Shown: positions 21,640 through 33,247 of the stretch, piece by piece | Position numbering within the stretch: position 1 is the stretch's first letter | Layout: each line of letters starts with the position of its first letter | DNA from: Seriola aureovittata | Taxonomy: Eukaryota > Chordata > Actinopteri > Carangiformes > Carangidae | Assembly (NCBI RefSeq): GCF_021018895.1 | Contig: NC_079365.1 | Location: 3,179,501 to 3,243,500 of the forward strand | Direction of reading: 5' to 3' | DNA length: 64,000 bases | Notes under the pieces: generated by a model | Database searches by the model: none | What the model was told of the DNA's origin: nothing | Seen by the model: only the letters and a program-made list of their open reading frames with translations | Program-made: the position numbers and the translations under genes

Positions 21640-22680
21640 GAGTCTCTTCAAGCTTTCCACACCTGGACTCTTTTCCTGACAGACGTTCCATCAGACTGGA
21701 CGCGTCTGTGAACTGAACCACCATCCTCAGGTCTCTCCACAGGTGCTCTATGGGTTTTAAGTCTGGGCTTTGGCTGGGTCACCAAGGACAGTCAGAGACT
21801 TGTCCTGAAGCCAATCCAGCGTTGCCTTGGCTGTCATTCAAAGGTGAACTGCCGTCCCAGGCTTCTTCAAGGACCTCTCTGTATTTGGCTGCATTTACGC
21901 TTCCCGCAATTCTGACCTGTCTCTCTGTCCCTGCAGCTGAGAAGCAGCGCCATTGAATGATGCTGCCACCACCATGCTTCACTGTAGGGATGGTATTAGC
22001 GATGAGCAAACCCTATCTCTTAGTGATGAGCAGTGCCTGCTGTGCGGATATAGTGTTTGGAGTTCTGCCCAGAGTTCAATTTTTGTCTCGTCAGACCAGA
22101 GAATCTTTTTCCTCATTGCTCTCAGGGTCTTTTAAATGGCATTTGGCAAACTCCAGCAGGCTGTCGTATGCCTTTTACTCAGCTTTTCGTCTAGCCGCTC
22201 TACCATAGAGGCCTGACTGATGGAGTGTGCTGAGATTGTTGTCCTTCTACCTCTGTGCAGAGGACTTTTGAAATCTTTGTTAGAGTGACCACTGGGTTCT
22301 TGGGCGCCTCCCTGTCCAAGCTTCTTGCCGGGTTAATCAGTTTTGCTGGACAACCAACTTTAGGGAGTCCCGGTGGTTCCAAACTTCACAATTATTCATG
22401 CCACTGAGTTCATGGGAACACTCAAAGGTTTAGAAATGGTTTTATATCCTTGCCCGGATCTAAGTTTTACAATCTTATCACGTAGGTGTACGGAGAGTTC
22501 CTTTGACTTCATAGTTTGGTTTTTGACCTTGTATACACAGGTGTGGAAAACAAAAGTGTCAGAATATGAAAGATTTCAGTTTTTGACTTTTTATAAATTA
22601 GCAAGACTTAAAAGAAACTTTGCAACAATTGTCATTTTATCCATTTAAATTAAATAAGCACCACAATGACAGCTCAAATA
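21640..22680 (-). mobile_element. Degenerate Tc1/mariner-like DNA transposon
   Basis: On the minus strand, 22009-21780 encodes [13 protein letters not shown], then [13 protein letters not shown] and [11 protein letters not shown], the signature core of Tc1 transposases. The flanking DNA (22,050-22,500) also matches the N-terminal part of this family, including a segment encoding the DNA-binding region (22382-22200: a diverged GLPKVGCPAKL...). Toward 21,700 the C-terminal part continues as text such as CTCTATGGGTTTTAAGTCTG. Several stops, frameshifts and deletions break the transposase, so it is a pseudogene. No terminal inverted repeat could be drawn with confidence. Confidence 0.85.
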
Positions 22681-24221
22681 TTTGAAAGCTATGAGGCCTC
22701 AGTGGACTTCTTGTCATCTCTCTAACTTCCCCCTCCTGAGAACCAGGAGCAGACAGGATGTCTGAACTTTGTTTTCCGCTCTGAGTTGTGGGTGTGCTTA
22801 CATTACCTGTGCAGGACCTCTCCACGCGTTATCTTTACGTCCAGTCCCCGGTCTGCATTGCTTTAGTTAGGAAACTATTCTGCTCGCATTCATCCAGCAC
22901 ATATCTTTATGAGCTTCATGAGGAATTACTGAGATAAGACACGCTCATATTGTAAATGTGCATGACTCTGGAGTTTGCACCAAAACATGCTTCAACAGCC
23001 CCTGTGATAGAGCTCCTAATCACTGTTGAAGGAAGTCATCTTTTCTGCCCAGATGTCGAATGTAGACACAAACTTTCTCTGCATGAAAAAAAAAGAAAAG
23101 TCTTTTGATTTGTTAGTTTTGAGGTTCACAGTAAGGTCACTGCCATGGCACAGCCTTATAAACTGTGGAAACTAGGAGATTAGTATAATAATGATGAATG
23201 TCATTTGTGCTGGCAACATTAGCCTGGGATTGGATCAGTGAGCTCTCTGCTGCTTTAAAACAACAAGTTTCAACAAGTGACAAGACACGGATTCTCCAGG
23301 GGAAAAAAAGATCTCAGCTCACTTTTGTGCCAAACGTCATGCTTTGGAAGCCGGACCTACTGGTTGTCTGTGAACATTACGCAGATCCTTGTAGGTTTAT
23401 GTGACAAATTAAAAGTCAGATTGCATGTCGGCTGTCAGGGTAATGATACTACGGAGAAAACAATAGCGACAACAACAGCACTGTTCCTGTGGTGACCTTT
23501 CATCTCGCTGCAGCCTCTGATGTTCAGACAGTGTCTGGCAGAGCTTAAAAGGGAGACAGAGATCAAAACCTTCTGAAGATCTATAATGCAATTACACTCT
23601 GAAACGTTCTTTTTTCAAGTTGAAAGATTCCCTTGTAGCTTGTATGGGCCTCTGTGCTTGAAAACTGCAGCTAGTGATGGCGGTATAGGATTCACTGCTT
23701 GTCATTGTTTAAAGAGCAGTTACATAAATCTATTTAGAGGAGCAGGACCAGAGTCACTCACACTTTTCAACCCGCCAACTGGATCTTTCAGCTCAGTATC
23801 CTTAAGAATTATGTCAATATTGAACAAGTCTGGACCTCTATTGTTCAGTGCCTGATGTAGCACGTCCTTCGTGTAGAAAGGTGCAAATCTACTGTGTCTG
23901 ACTTTTGTGCAGGTGACTGAAGTTGGCGCCCTGTCACGGGAATTTGACCGCAATGCATTGTGTGTCCACGTATAAGCGTGCCAAAGTGCCCACTCCTTTC
24001 CTTCCTCATAATACATTTGCAAAGCTTATTGTTAAAGCATTCTAAATCCAGCATTGTTTGCCTCCACGCTTACTAGCCTGCAGTCTTCTTCTTCTCATCC
24101 TTTGTTGTTGCCTTCACCTAGGACTGAACCACATAACCCACATGTGTACGCATGCACAAGATAAACAGAATGAGAAAAACAGCTCAAGAGCGCTACTAGA
24201 GGTCTCAAATGTCACTGTGAA
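22681..24221. other. Intergenic, no gene seen
   Basis: Unique-looking sequence with no recognisable exon or repeat. Overlapping short ORFs on both strands between 23,200 and 24,050 show no conserved motif. Confidence 0.6.
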
Positions 24222-25050
24222 CCTTTAAAGTTACTATATGTAATTATTCCACATTAAAATATCTAAAAATGATTAGACCTTTGACTTGTTCTTACATTAT
24301 CCCAAATCTGTGAAATCTGTGATTTTAATCATGGTAACGCTCCGTGTCACTGGTCGCCTGTCAGTGACATCATATCCTCTATGATCATGTGTCAGTGTTG
24401 TCTTTGTTTTAAGTCACATACACTTTTTACACCTTGGTGGTTTTCAGCTCTATATTTGAAGCAGATGAAGGATTTTAGTCGTCGGACGTCTGGATCTGAA
24501 GTTATCAGAGAAACAAGCTGAGGAAATGTTAGACAGCTCAGCTCCCAGCTGCTGGAGACGTCCTGTCCTGCGTCACTGAAGAGCGTCGCTGAATCTCTGA
24601 TCTTTCTGGGTGTTTCTACTGGTTTTAATCCCCTGGTGTGTTTGTTATGGAGAGGAGGACACCTCTGTGGATAATCCAGCTGCTGGTAAAAACCTGCTGA
24701 ACATCTGCTTCATAAGTTATCAGAGAAACAATCAGAACAAAGGTTAGCATCAATCTCAGCTCCAGCTCTTCCCTGAGTCTCTGTCCTCTGTTCAGCGTCG
24801 CTCAAACACTGACTTTAAAAGTCAAACTGCTTCATTCAGTGTTTTTAATGGTTAGAATCACTGCGTCTGTTTGATTTCCTGAACCACTGACACTGAAGGA
24901 ATCCAAACCGGGAGGAGCTTATGGTAATGGTGATGAAGACAATAACTCCCATGATCCCACGCTATTTCATGATGTAGCCCAATGCTGTGTTTTATTATTG
25001 TTTAGATTGAGAGACACCTAGAGGCCGAAGTTACAGACTGTGTGTTTAAT
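24222..25050. repeat. Teleost non-autonomous interspersed element, near full length
   Basis: Starts at CTTTAAAGTTACTATATGTA and ends at AGAGGCCGAAGTTACAGACT. Internal blocks ACATTATCCCAAATCTGTGA and GTGATTTTAATCATGGTAAC are familiar from dispersed teleost copies. There is no ORF of note, so it is non-autonomous. The class is not determined. Confidence 0.55.
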
Positions 25051-28000
25051 GTAGAGTTTTGCTGAATCATCTGATGTCACTGAACCTGTCTGTCAATAGA
25101 CGTGTGACTTCTAGAACATTTAAGTAACAGCTGAGGCTGGCAGATAAATATGTTCTTGGTTTAGAATTATAAGTCAAGTGTTAATAAACCCTGCTATTAG
25201 CTGATCAATAAGACTCTCATAAGACAAAGTCAGGTGTAGACCCACCAGTTGACAGTCATTTCTAAATGTTTTTGAAAACCTCCAAATGCACAAAATGCCT
25301 CTTTCAAACCACAATGCTTGTACATCACATGGTGTCTGAATTTAAATGTGAGCTCTGATAGTGTGTACAGAACATGTAAATGTAGGGAATCAGAGGAGCG
25401 CTGCACCTGGTGGCTGAAAAGTTGAGCAAACACATGCGGGATCTAAGTTCATATTTATCAGAATAAGAAAAATAAAGGCTATTTCTTCCTTTTGCTCCCT
25501 GAGATGTGCATTCTGCTTTCCCATGGCTGCCTCATGTTGCTTGTTGCTGTCCCCCCCTCTTTCTTTGTTTTGACAGCTTGAGGCCTCCTCAAGAAGGGAA
25601 AGTTGATATTTATGTTTGAGACTGACCATAAGCAGGACGAGCTTCAGCCAGGACCCAGGCAGCCTGCCACTGATACAAACTCTTCCTCATAGCTCTTTGG
25701 GAATCAGCAGACAGGCTTAGACGGTGGCCCTCACATTTAACAGGTGAAGCTTTCTCTGTGTCTTTTGTCTCCCATGAGCACTGGCAGGCTGCGTCACTGA
25801 ACACTGCACTAACACACATTTTCCGTGCAGCTCCTCTGGATGCTCCTCTTTTTCCGATTGATCTGGAAAGATGTTCCATATCCATTTAGCCCTTGAGTGT
25901 GTTCCGGCGATAGCTAACTGCAGGAGAGGACTTCTGCTGCCGTCTGATTGGCTGAGAGTCCAGTTCAGCGTGAGGTCAGAGGTGTCCGTAGATGTCATCC
26001 TCCGCTCAGAAAAACACAGCTGGCCGGACCAGTGATGTCAGACCGAGGATGATAATTAAATAACTGATGGCGGGTCGGCTGATTGACGTGGAGCTAATTT
26101 GATGTAAGGACACAGTGAGGATGAAGAAAAGGTTCAATAACAGTTCTGCAAAACACTGGTGGCACTGGTAGATGGATTCATTATCAACTACGTAGATGTG
26201 GCTTCAGCCTTCCAGCTGTCTGTCCTTAAAAGAATAGTTCATGTTAATCACAATTTATGTCGTATTTTTTTACTGGTGATGAGAACAATGACAGACTGCA
26301 AACAAGCCAACAGTTTACAGAAAGATCATCCAACCATTTTATTTGTAGCTAAGGAAAAACATATGTAAATGCACTCAAAATATTAACAATAGCAATTGTT
26401 GTACCAATGATGGCCACCAGAAGCAGTGTGCTCATTGGATGGTCCACCTTACACTGGGTAATCCACAAACCTCACTAACCAACAATTATCAGAAGAAGAA
26501 AAGAAGAAGAAGGAGGAGGTTGTTCCAGGTAAGGTCTGTGTGTTATTCGTGTCTGTGTGACCACGAGAGGTAAATAAGAAAATATATATTATAAGTTGTG
26601 TTAGCAGCTCTTTCGTGTTGTATATTGTGTACTGTACATTATAATACTGCTGCAGACAACGCCACCTATAGAAAGTACAATCAAAGGTTGTACAATAATT
26701 TGCCCTATAAAAACACTTCCATGCAATGAGGACTGTGGGAGATTAAAACTACAGTCTGCAGATTTATAAAGGAAAATTGTATCCCTGTAAGAACGTACTC
26801 CCATCGGGCACCTGACTTGAAAGAGAAAATCAGATCAAATCCAGCTATTTACAAACTCATCCTTAATTTCTGGGCCACACGATAGGCCGACCTAACAGAG
26901 GCACAATGGCCATTACTCCCCCTGGAATACTGTAGCGCTCCTCTGGAATGCTTAGTAGGTTCCTGGAGGCCATTCCCCATTCAGCAAACAATCACTGCCA
27001 GGTAATAAAAGAAGCGTTTGTGTGTTATGTCAGCAGTGTGTGCAAGGCTTAAAAGCAGAGAGATGATGTGGCAAGATTGCATTCACTTTTCCTCCCAGAG
27101 GGGAAAGCTATACTATTATTACCAGTAGCCACTAACACAGCTACAGTATTTCTCTAAAATAAAATGTGCCAAAGGCTCTGTCAGACGATACTTGTGCGAT
27201 CACATCCACCATAAAATGCTGTTCCTGAGGTCCAATGACTCTCTGGTTACAGGTGCAGGTACAAGAAGGGCTTGTCCCCGGTCGAGATCCCTCATGTGTC
27301 TCACCAGGAGCGATGAAAAAATGCAGCGTATGACAGAAGTCAGTAATCTTGTCTCGGTTTACGGCGTCCTGTTTGGAGTCCGAAAAAAATCTGAGTGAAA
27401 TGAGACTGCATCCTATATGGACTTGTGCTCTTGTGTTAAGTGCTTGTCGCTGTTTTTCCATTGCTCTCTCCATGAATCACCTCTTGATCAGACTTTGTTT
27501 GCTGACATTTGTGTTGGGTTGTCTGTTGATATAGATATAGATTTAGCCACGGTGACTATCACTGTTTACGCAAATACAAACGTGTCTCAAAGGATTTCTT
27601 CTGGAGAAGTGACACCGGCTGCTCTGATTTATTACTTTATAAAACAGCAGTTTAACTCTGACAACAATCTCTAACTTCATCAGGTTGTGTGAAATCTTTT
27701 CTGAGAGCTCAGACTTGAGATCCACCGGCAGTCTGAGAAGACCAGGCAGCCTCAGGGCCGTAAAGCTAGTCTGTACATGTGTGTTTTCTACATGCTCTTT
27801 AAAACACATAGAAACACACGTTTGTTTTGTCTCATCTGCCTGTGGTGTAACCGTGAGCTACAGACTTATTAAACCCATTCATCATTTCACCCAGTGCCGA
27901 CTGTCACAGCAGTGCGGTGGCTGGAGGACGGCACCAACAAAGCTGTGGTTTGGAACAATCAGCAATTGTTGATGTTTCCTTTTATTCTGTCTTGATTTGG

Positions 28001-28269
28001 GCGAATGTCTTGCTCATTATACTGACTGCTCTCATACATGACCTTTTCCTGCCACCACAGTGTTTTCCACTGCTTGGGATGTATATTTGAATGTGTTGAA
28101 ATATACAGGATAATAAAACACTTGAGCTGCACTGTAGATCTTTTGGGATCAAATTTCTTGAGGAAGAACACTTCATCTCAGTGATCACAGGAAACACACA
28201 TAGTTTATATATACAGTAGATAGCTGTATTTTCTATTGCATCACAATTTACCAATAAGCTCCCACATTT
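25051..28269. other. Intergenic, no gene seen
   Basis: No convincing exon. Two overlapping minus-strand ORFs at 25,610-25,998 are composition-neutral but show no domain. About 26,860-27,060 is unique-looking sequence with TEAD-like GGAATG and Sox-like ACAATGG motifs, a possible regulatory block. Confidence 0.6.
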
Positions 28270-28868
28270 GGGGCCAGTTGCACAAAAACCCCTTAAGTTT
28301 TCTACTTAACTTTGACACTTAAGGTTGAATTTCTCCTCAGCTGAAGGAGTTAAGGCATTTACAGCCATGAAAGATATTTTACAACGCTAAAATTGTACAG
28401 TTTCCATGTAGACCTTGTTTTTTCTGGCATTAGCACTTGTGATCATCTCACCTGCTATCATCTCACAAGATGGGCGAAGAAGGCAAGAAAACCAAACTGA
28501 CGCTCGGACAAATCATAAATTTCCTGCTGATCAAATCTGTTGTGCCAAATCAATTCCTCGTCATTAAAGATGTCCACGTTCACACTCTTCTTTTATCACC
28601 ATAAACTCAGCAGAGCTGCAGGTAAGACACAATCAGAGATACCTTAAGTTTTTTTCTTTAGTTCGGTCGCTAGGGTCTGTGCAATGGCTTAACTGACTTT
28701 AAGTGTTTCCTTATGTATAAGACCAAGATAAGGAGAAAATCTCTAATACTTGAGGTAACCTTAAGGAGAAGACATAAGGGTGTTTTGTACAACTGCTTTT
28801 ATTTTAAGGAAATCGTAACTTGGGCGTTAAGGAAAATCTTAACTTAATGTGTTTTGTCCCTGGCAGAT
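28270..28868. mobile_element. MITE-like element with TTAAG-rich terminal inverted repeats
   Basis: The left end GCCAGTTGCACAAAAACC is mirrored on the other strand at 28,781-28,797 (CAGTTGTACAAAACACCC) and again, more weakly, at 28,845-28,866 (GCCAGGGACAAAACACATTA). The inner part of each arm repeats CTTAAG/CTTAACT-type motifs. There is no coding capacity. Two right-hand ends suggest an internal duplication. Superfamily not assigned. Confidence 0.65.
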
Positions 28869-31800
28869 CAGTGGGCCCATGGTCATTGTCTGAATAAGAA
28901 ATTCATACTTTGTTTCATAATTAAGTCAGAAATAAATGTGGCTTGTACACTGATGTAAGTGGAAAAACCACATGCAATGAGTTCTAAGCTGAAACCAACC
29001 TAAAATGCAAAGATGTCAAAAATGTGCAGCAAATCAAGCATTTTACACTCTGTCATGTTGACAGGTTATTTCACAGAAAGTAAAAAAAAGTTTACATCAA
29101 AAAGTTTATCAGTCAATATTTTTTTCCTTGTGCTGTAATTTGCGGTTAAAGGGTTCTATATGAATGAATGTATGTGCCTGACGACCACTGGATTGTTAAC
29201 GTTAATCCTCCTCCTTAGCTCCAATGCAATGTTAAACACTGACAATGAGATTCCATGATGTGGCAATCAGGATAAGTCTCATGGCTGCGGAGAAGCTAAA
29301 CAGCCTGGTGTGTTGGGTTAGGCCCCCAAAAAGAAGAGTGCGCCTTGAAAGAGGCAATATTTTTCAAATTGTCTGGCGGGTGAGCAGTGATAGAGCTGCC
29401 TGTCACATTTTTCTCCTTGACTACAGGGAAACCCTTTCAGAGGAGCTCACAGGCCCTCCGATGTGACACACAAGCACCCTTCCGGCCTTGTTTGCATTCA
29501 AATGTGATAAAACTAAGAGGTGACTTTCCCCCACAGCTGGGCAGAAAACGGATTAGGTCAAAGTGACAGGCTTCTTGGAGATCCTGCCTCATCGGCTAGT
29601 CACACCGAGGAAGAAAAGAGGCCTCACTAAGCTTAGCTTTGGAAGCCAATTGAGAGGCTTTGCTATCCCTTTCACACTCCCAGTGTTCCCAATGGCAGCT
29701 AGCCAGCCATGGTGAGCGGCTCACAGACAAGGTTAGTCATTCAGCTCAATCTCCTCCCAGTGCCAGGGTGCAAACCCACCACAGCTCTGAGGTCTGACAG
29801 CAGCTGAGTGAGGTTTGACTTTTAGAAAAGATATTTCCATCATGATTGTATTTGATTTTGATTCTGGTGCAGTCTCAAATATTTTCAGGCACCAGCAGAG
29901 GAAGAACAGATTAGTTTTTCTTACAGGAAGTGCAAGCGTATGGTCATCTATAAAGCGCTTTATGTGTTGGCTCATAACTCCTGAACTGCAGGGAGTAAAA
30001 CCTAAATTCTTTTACCTGGAGCTCTTGATTCAAGACGGATTTTTCTGCTATTGTAATTTCTCCTCATCTCTTCTATGGATTTCATCCACTCTTCACCATG
30101 TTTGGAACATGATATATTTTGATTATCTTAGAAAAATATTTGTTGTTGTATCACCACCTGCCACATTGTTAGTGTTTGTCAGGCTATTTGACATAAATGA
30201 CCATAGCTCTTTGCAAACATCTTAATATGACACATGCATATACTGTATATCAAGATATACATTTATTTGAATGCAAATCCAGATGCAGATTAAACTAATT
30301 TATATATGAAAATATATGATTAAAATAACATACCAAGGCTCATACAAGCTCCTCTCTGGATTTCTCTCTTCATGCTATGTGTTGTCTGTTTATTATTGAG
30401 ACATGTTTCAGTTATAGATGTATGCCACGCTGCAGTTAAGTATTTGTTTGCTAATAGACCCCTCCTCAGTGGTTGTTGGCCCCAGATTAGAACCAGTTGA
30501 CTGTCCCTAAAGCACAGTTTGTTTAAAGCTTAGGTCTCTGTTGACATTGGCTTAATCCACCGCAAGACACAGGATGCTTCTATTTGAAATAAGCAAACAC
30601 AGTTCCATTTACATGCTATGGGACAGAAGTTCACATCACCACATCATCATGACTTTTTTTTTTCTTTACCATGTAAAATGTGATAAAATGTTGTACCTGA
30701 GGCCAGTGACTATATCCTGACTGTGTGAGTGCTGAAAGCCATTATGATGAGAGCGTGTGGCACATTAATATCAAACTTTAGATGATTAGATGAATGAATC
30801 ATGGCCATGTATTGCCAGTATATGTTAATGCGTACAGCCTCCACAACACTGGGGTTTACTATGAGGGAGCTCAGGAACTGCAGCGCCATCTTCAGGCTCA
30901 AGTTGCCTGAAGGATAAATCCCATTATTCATGGGGCTCACTCATCAACACTCACATGCACTGATGTGCATAACTGACAGCAGTTTACATTAAAAACTTGC
31001 ATTAATAAAAAGTTTCATTAGTAAAATGAATGGTGAGTATTGGGCTGATTTCATTTGGTTTTACTTCATCTTACAGACTAAAGACAAATATGTTGGATTA
31101 ACTTTTTTTGTAATATTTCAATCACCTGATCATTCAAGAGTTTGAAGGGAATTCTATTTCTTACTGTTAGTTTTATTTTTCAAATTGTATAGAAGTCATC
31201 AGTGTTGTTCCGTGTTTTCAGTTGTTCTTCAGTCAAAGTCACTGAGATCACATGTTTTCCTCATTCTGATGTCTGATGTGAATATTAACTGAAGCTCCTG
31301 TTCTGTATCTGCAGGATTTTATACACTGCACTGCTGCCACATGATTGGCTGATTGGATGATTAATAAGCAGGTCTAAAGGTTTTCCTCATAAAGTGTCAT
31401 TTGCATTTTCTCGTTATCACTTAATATCAAATTCAGATTTTCATTTCTTGTCAATATCATCATCTTTACATCACAACAGATCTCAATATCTCATTAAAAC
31501 TAACCTTATTTGTTACAACATGATAAGTTGGTATGTTGTCATAGAAACTTCCATATGATGTTGAAATGAGAAGAAGGTCAGTGCCCTAACAGACACTGTT
31601 GCCTACAGCAGTCTTATAACATGAATGATAATGAAAACGTAGACATCTGCAGGGTGGTTTTGTTCACTTGTGCACAATCACTGTGTGTATTTGGTATCAA
31701 TGATTGTCAATGACTGGGCAAAATTTCAATAGCAGTCAGTGCAGTGTTGGCACACTGAACCACAGCGATATGCACAAGGCCAGTCGGGACCAACATGTGT

Positions 31801-32994
31801 ATTCTGTGTATTATGTCCCATGGAAATGTTTTTCCGAATGAGGGAAGCGTAACGTTTATGTACAGTTTGGGAGTTGGTGGTCGAGGTGGATTGTGGGTGT
31901 GTGTGAACAGGAAACCAGGGCTTGCATCATGAATGCTGTGTGTGGTTGGGTTTAGGCACCAACAGGACTGATGGCAGGAGAAAGTTTCTGTTTTCAAATT
32001 AATGTTAATATATTAAACACTGTGTGTCTTGCGCTTCAATTCACTGTTGACATATCTCTCTGGTACAGAGAAAAACACCTCGCCCTGTCAGATGAAACAT
32101 TTGTAATAAAACACAAGATCAGTTAAAACCTTCTTACTTACATGAATAATGTAGCTGGTTTGAGTGAGGCTTGTTGTTCTGCCTAAGCCTTGTGTTGGTC
32201 AGTTGGTGATGACATCAGGCCATAAAGTCACATGGACTGAGAAACACTCAAAGAATTGAAACCACAACAAAACAGAGAACACAAAACCATCTCAGCACAC
32301 TCTCTCACTCTGTCCTCTCTCTTCTTGTAATCAGCTGACTTCAGGTGTTTTCATTTAAACCGATCAGATCTCGCCACGATCTCAACCAGCCAATCACGTT
32401 GTCCCTGTCAAACTTTAAAATCTGTTCCCCCCTCTCCTGCTGTCAGCTGTCGTTTCAGTGTATATTGCTGTGACCCTCGTCCACACCATCCACCTCCAGT
32501 CTTCATATCCCGCACCATGTCCAGCTCATCAGAGTCCACATCACATCCAGATCTCCAGCATCCTCTTATAGCATCATAAGGTTTTCTTTACTTCGCACAG
32601 CCTCATATATTTTCACATATGACGACATGATGATGGGGTCTATTCGCCAAGGACTTTCTCCTCTCTCACTTTTCCTCTCTCTTTTGCACATGGCAATGTG
32701 AAAGTTTATTGGTCAACTCAGAATTAAGTTTTTCCTGATTGTAATACAGATGTATGCAGGGGTGACAAAATATGAATAAATAAACACAAATAAGAAATAT
32801 TTTGGTCAAATTCAACATCATTTCAGTTTGATCAGCTTCACAGATGGTAAAATTGTGGAACAGTGTTTCACATGTGCTTAGTGACGGGAGGGAAAGGAGA
32901 GGTTCAAAACAGCACCACAGTTATAGGTTATTCTTTTATTACAGATTATACACCTGCTGAAAGTCAGATGTGAAATTCATATTTAATTCAACAG
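28869..32994. other. Intergenic, no gene seen
   Basis: No exon recognised. The 136-residue frame at 29,815-30,225 has no family features. The block 29,240-29,740 is GC-balanced and unique-looking, and includes GGATTA (Otx-type, 29550-29555) fused to AGGTCA (nuclear-receptor half-site, 29555-29560); it may be regulatory. A short frame at 32,518 starting ATGTCCAGCTCATCAGAGTC stops after 20 codons. Confidence 0.6.
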
Positions 32995-33247
32995 GTAAAG
33001 GCACTTATACAGCACCGGTCAGTCATATCAACCACTCTAAGCCATTTACACTACAAGCCACATTCACCCACCCACTCTCACATGCATACTGTGCTTTTCT
33101 ATCACACACACACTCGGATCTGGACAATTCAGGGTTCAGTGTCTTGCCCAAGGACACTTCGATATGCAAACCGGAGAAGCCGGGAATCGAACCACTGACC
33201 GTCCGATTAACGGACAACCTGCTCTACCTCCTGAGCCACAGCTGTCC
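32995..33247 (-). mobile_element. tRNA-derived SINE
   Basis: On the minus strand the head reads GCTGTGGCTCAGGAGGTAGA. It has box A TGGCTCAGGAGG (complement of 33227-33238) and, about 33 bases further on, box B GGTTCGATTCCC (complement of 33182-33193), the internal RNA polymerase III promoter of tRNA-derived SINEs. The body includes the complement of AGTGTCTTGCCCAAGGACAC, common in teleost copies. The element ends near GGCACTTATACAGCACC. It is not a functional tRNA: no cloverleaf acceptor stem is seen. Confidence 0.8.

Noticed and set aside
25610..25998. Two overlapping minus-strand ORFs, one starting MTSTDTSDLTLNWTLSQSDG
   Set aside because: Looked coding-like by composition, but no family was recognised and there are no paired splice sites. 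RNA-seq would be needed to revive it.
29815..30225. 136-residue plus-strand ORF
   Set aside because: AT-rich, hydrophobic and unordered, with no conserved motif, promoter or polyadenylation context.
33182..33240. Possible functional tRNA gene
   Set aside because: A and B boxes are present but the acceptor stem and cloverleaf are not, and the sequence continues into a SINE body.
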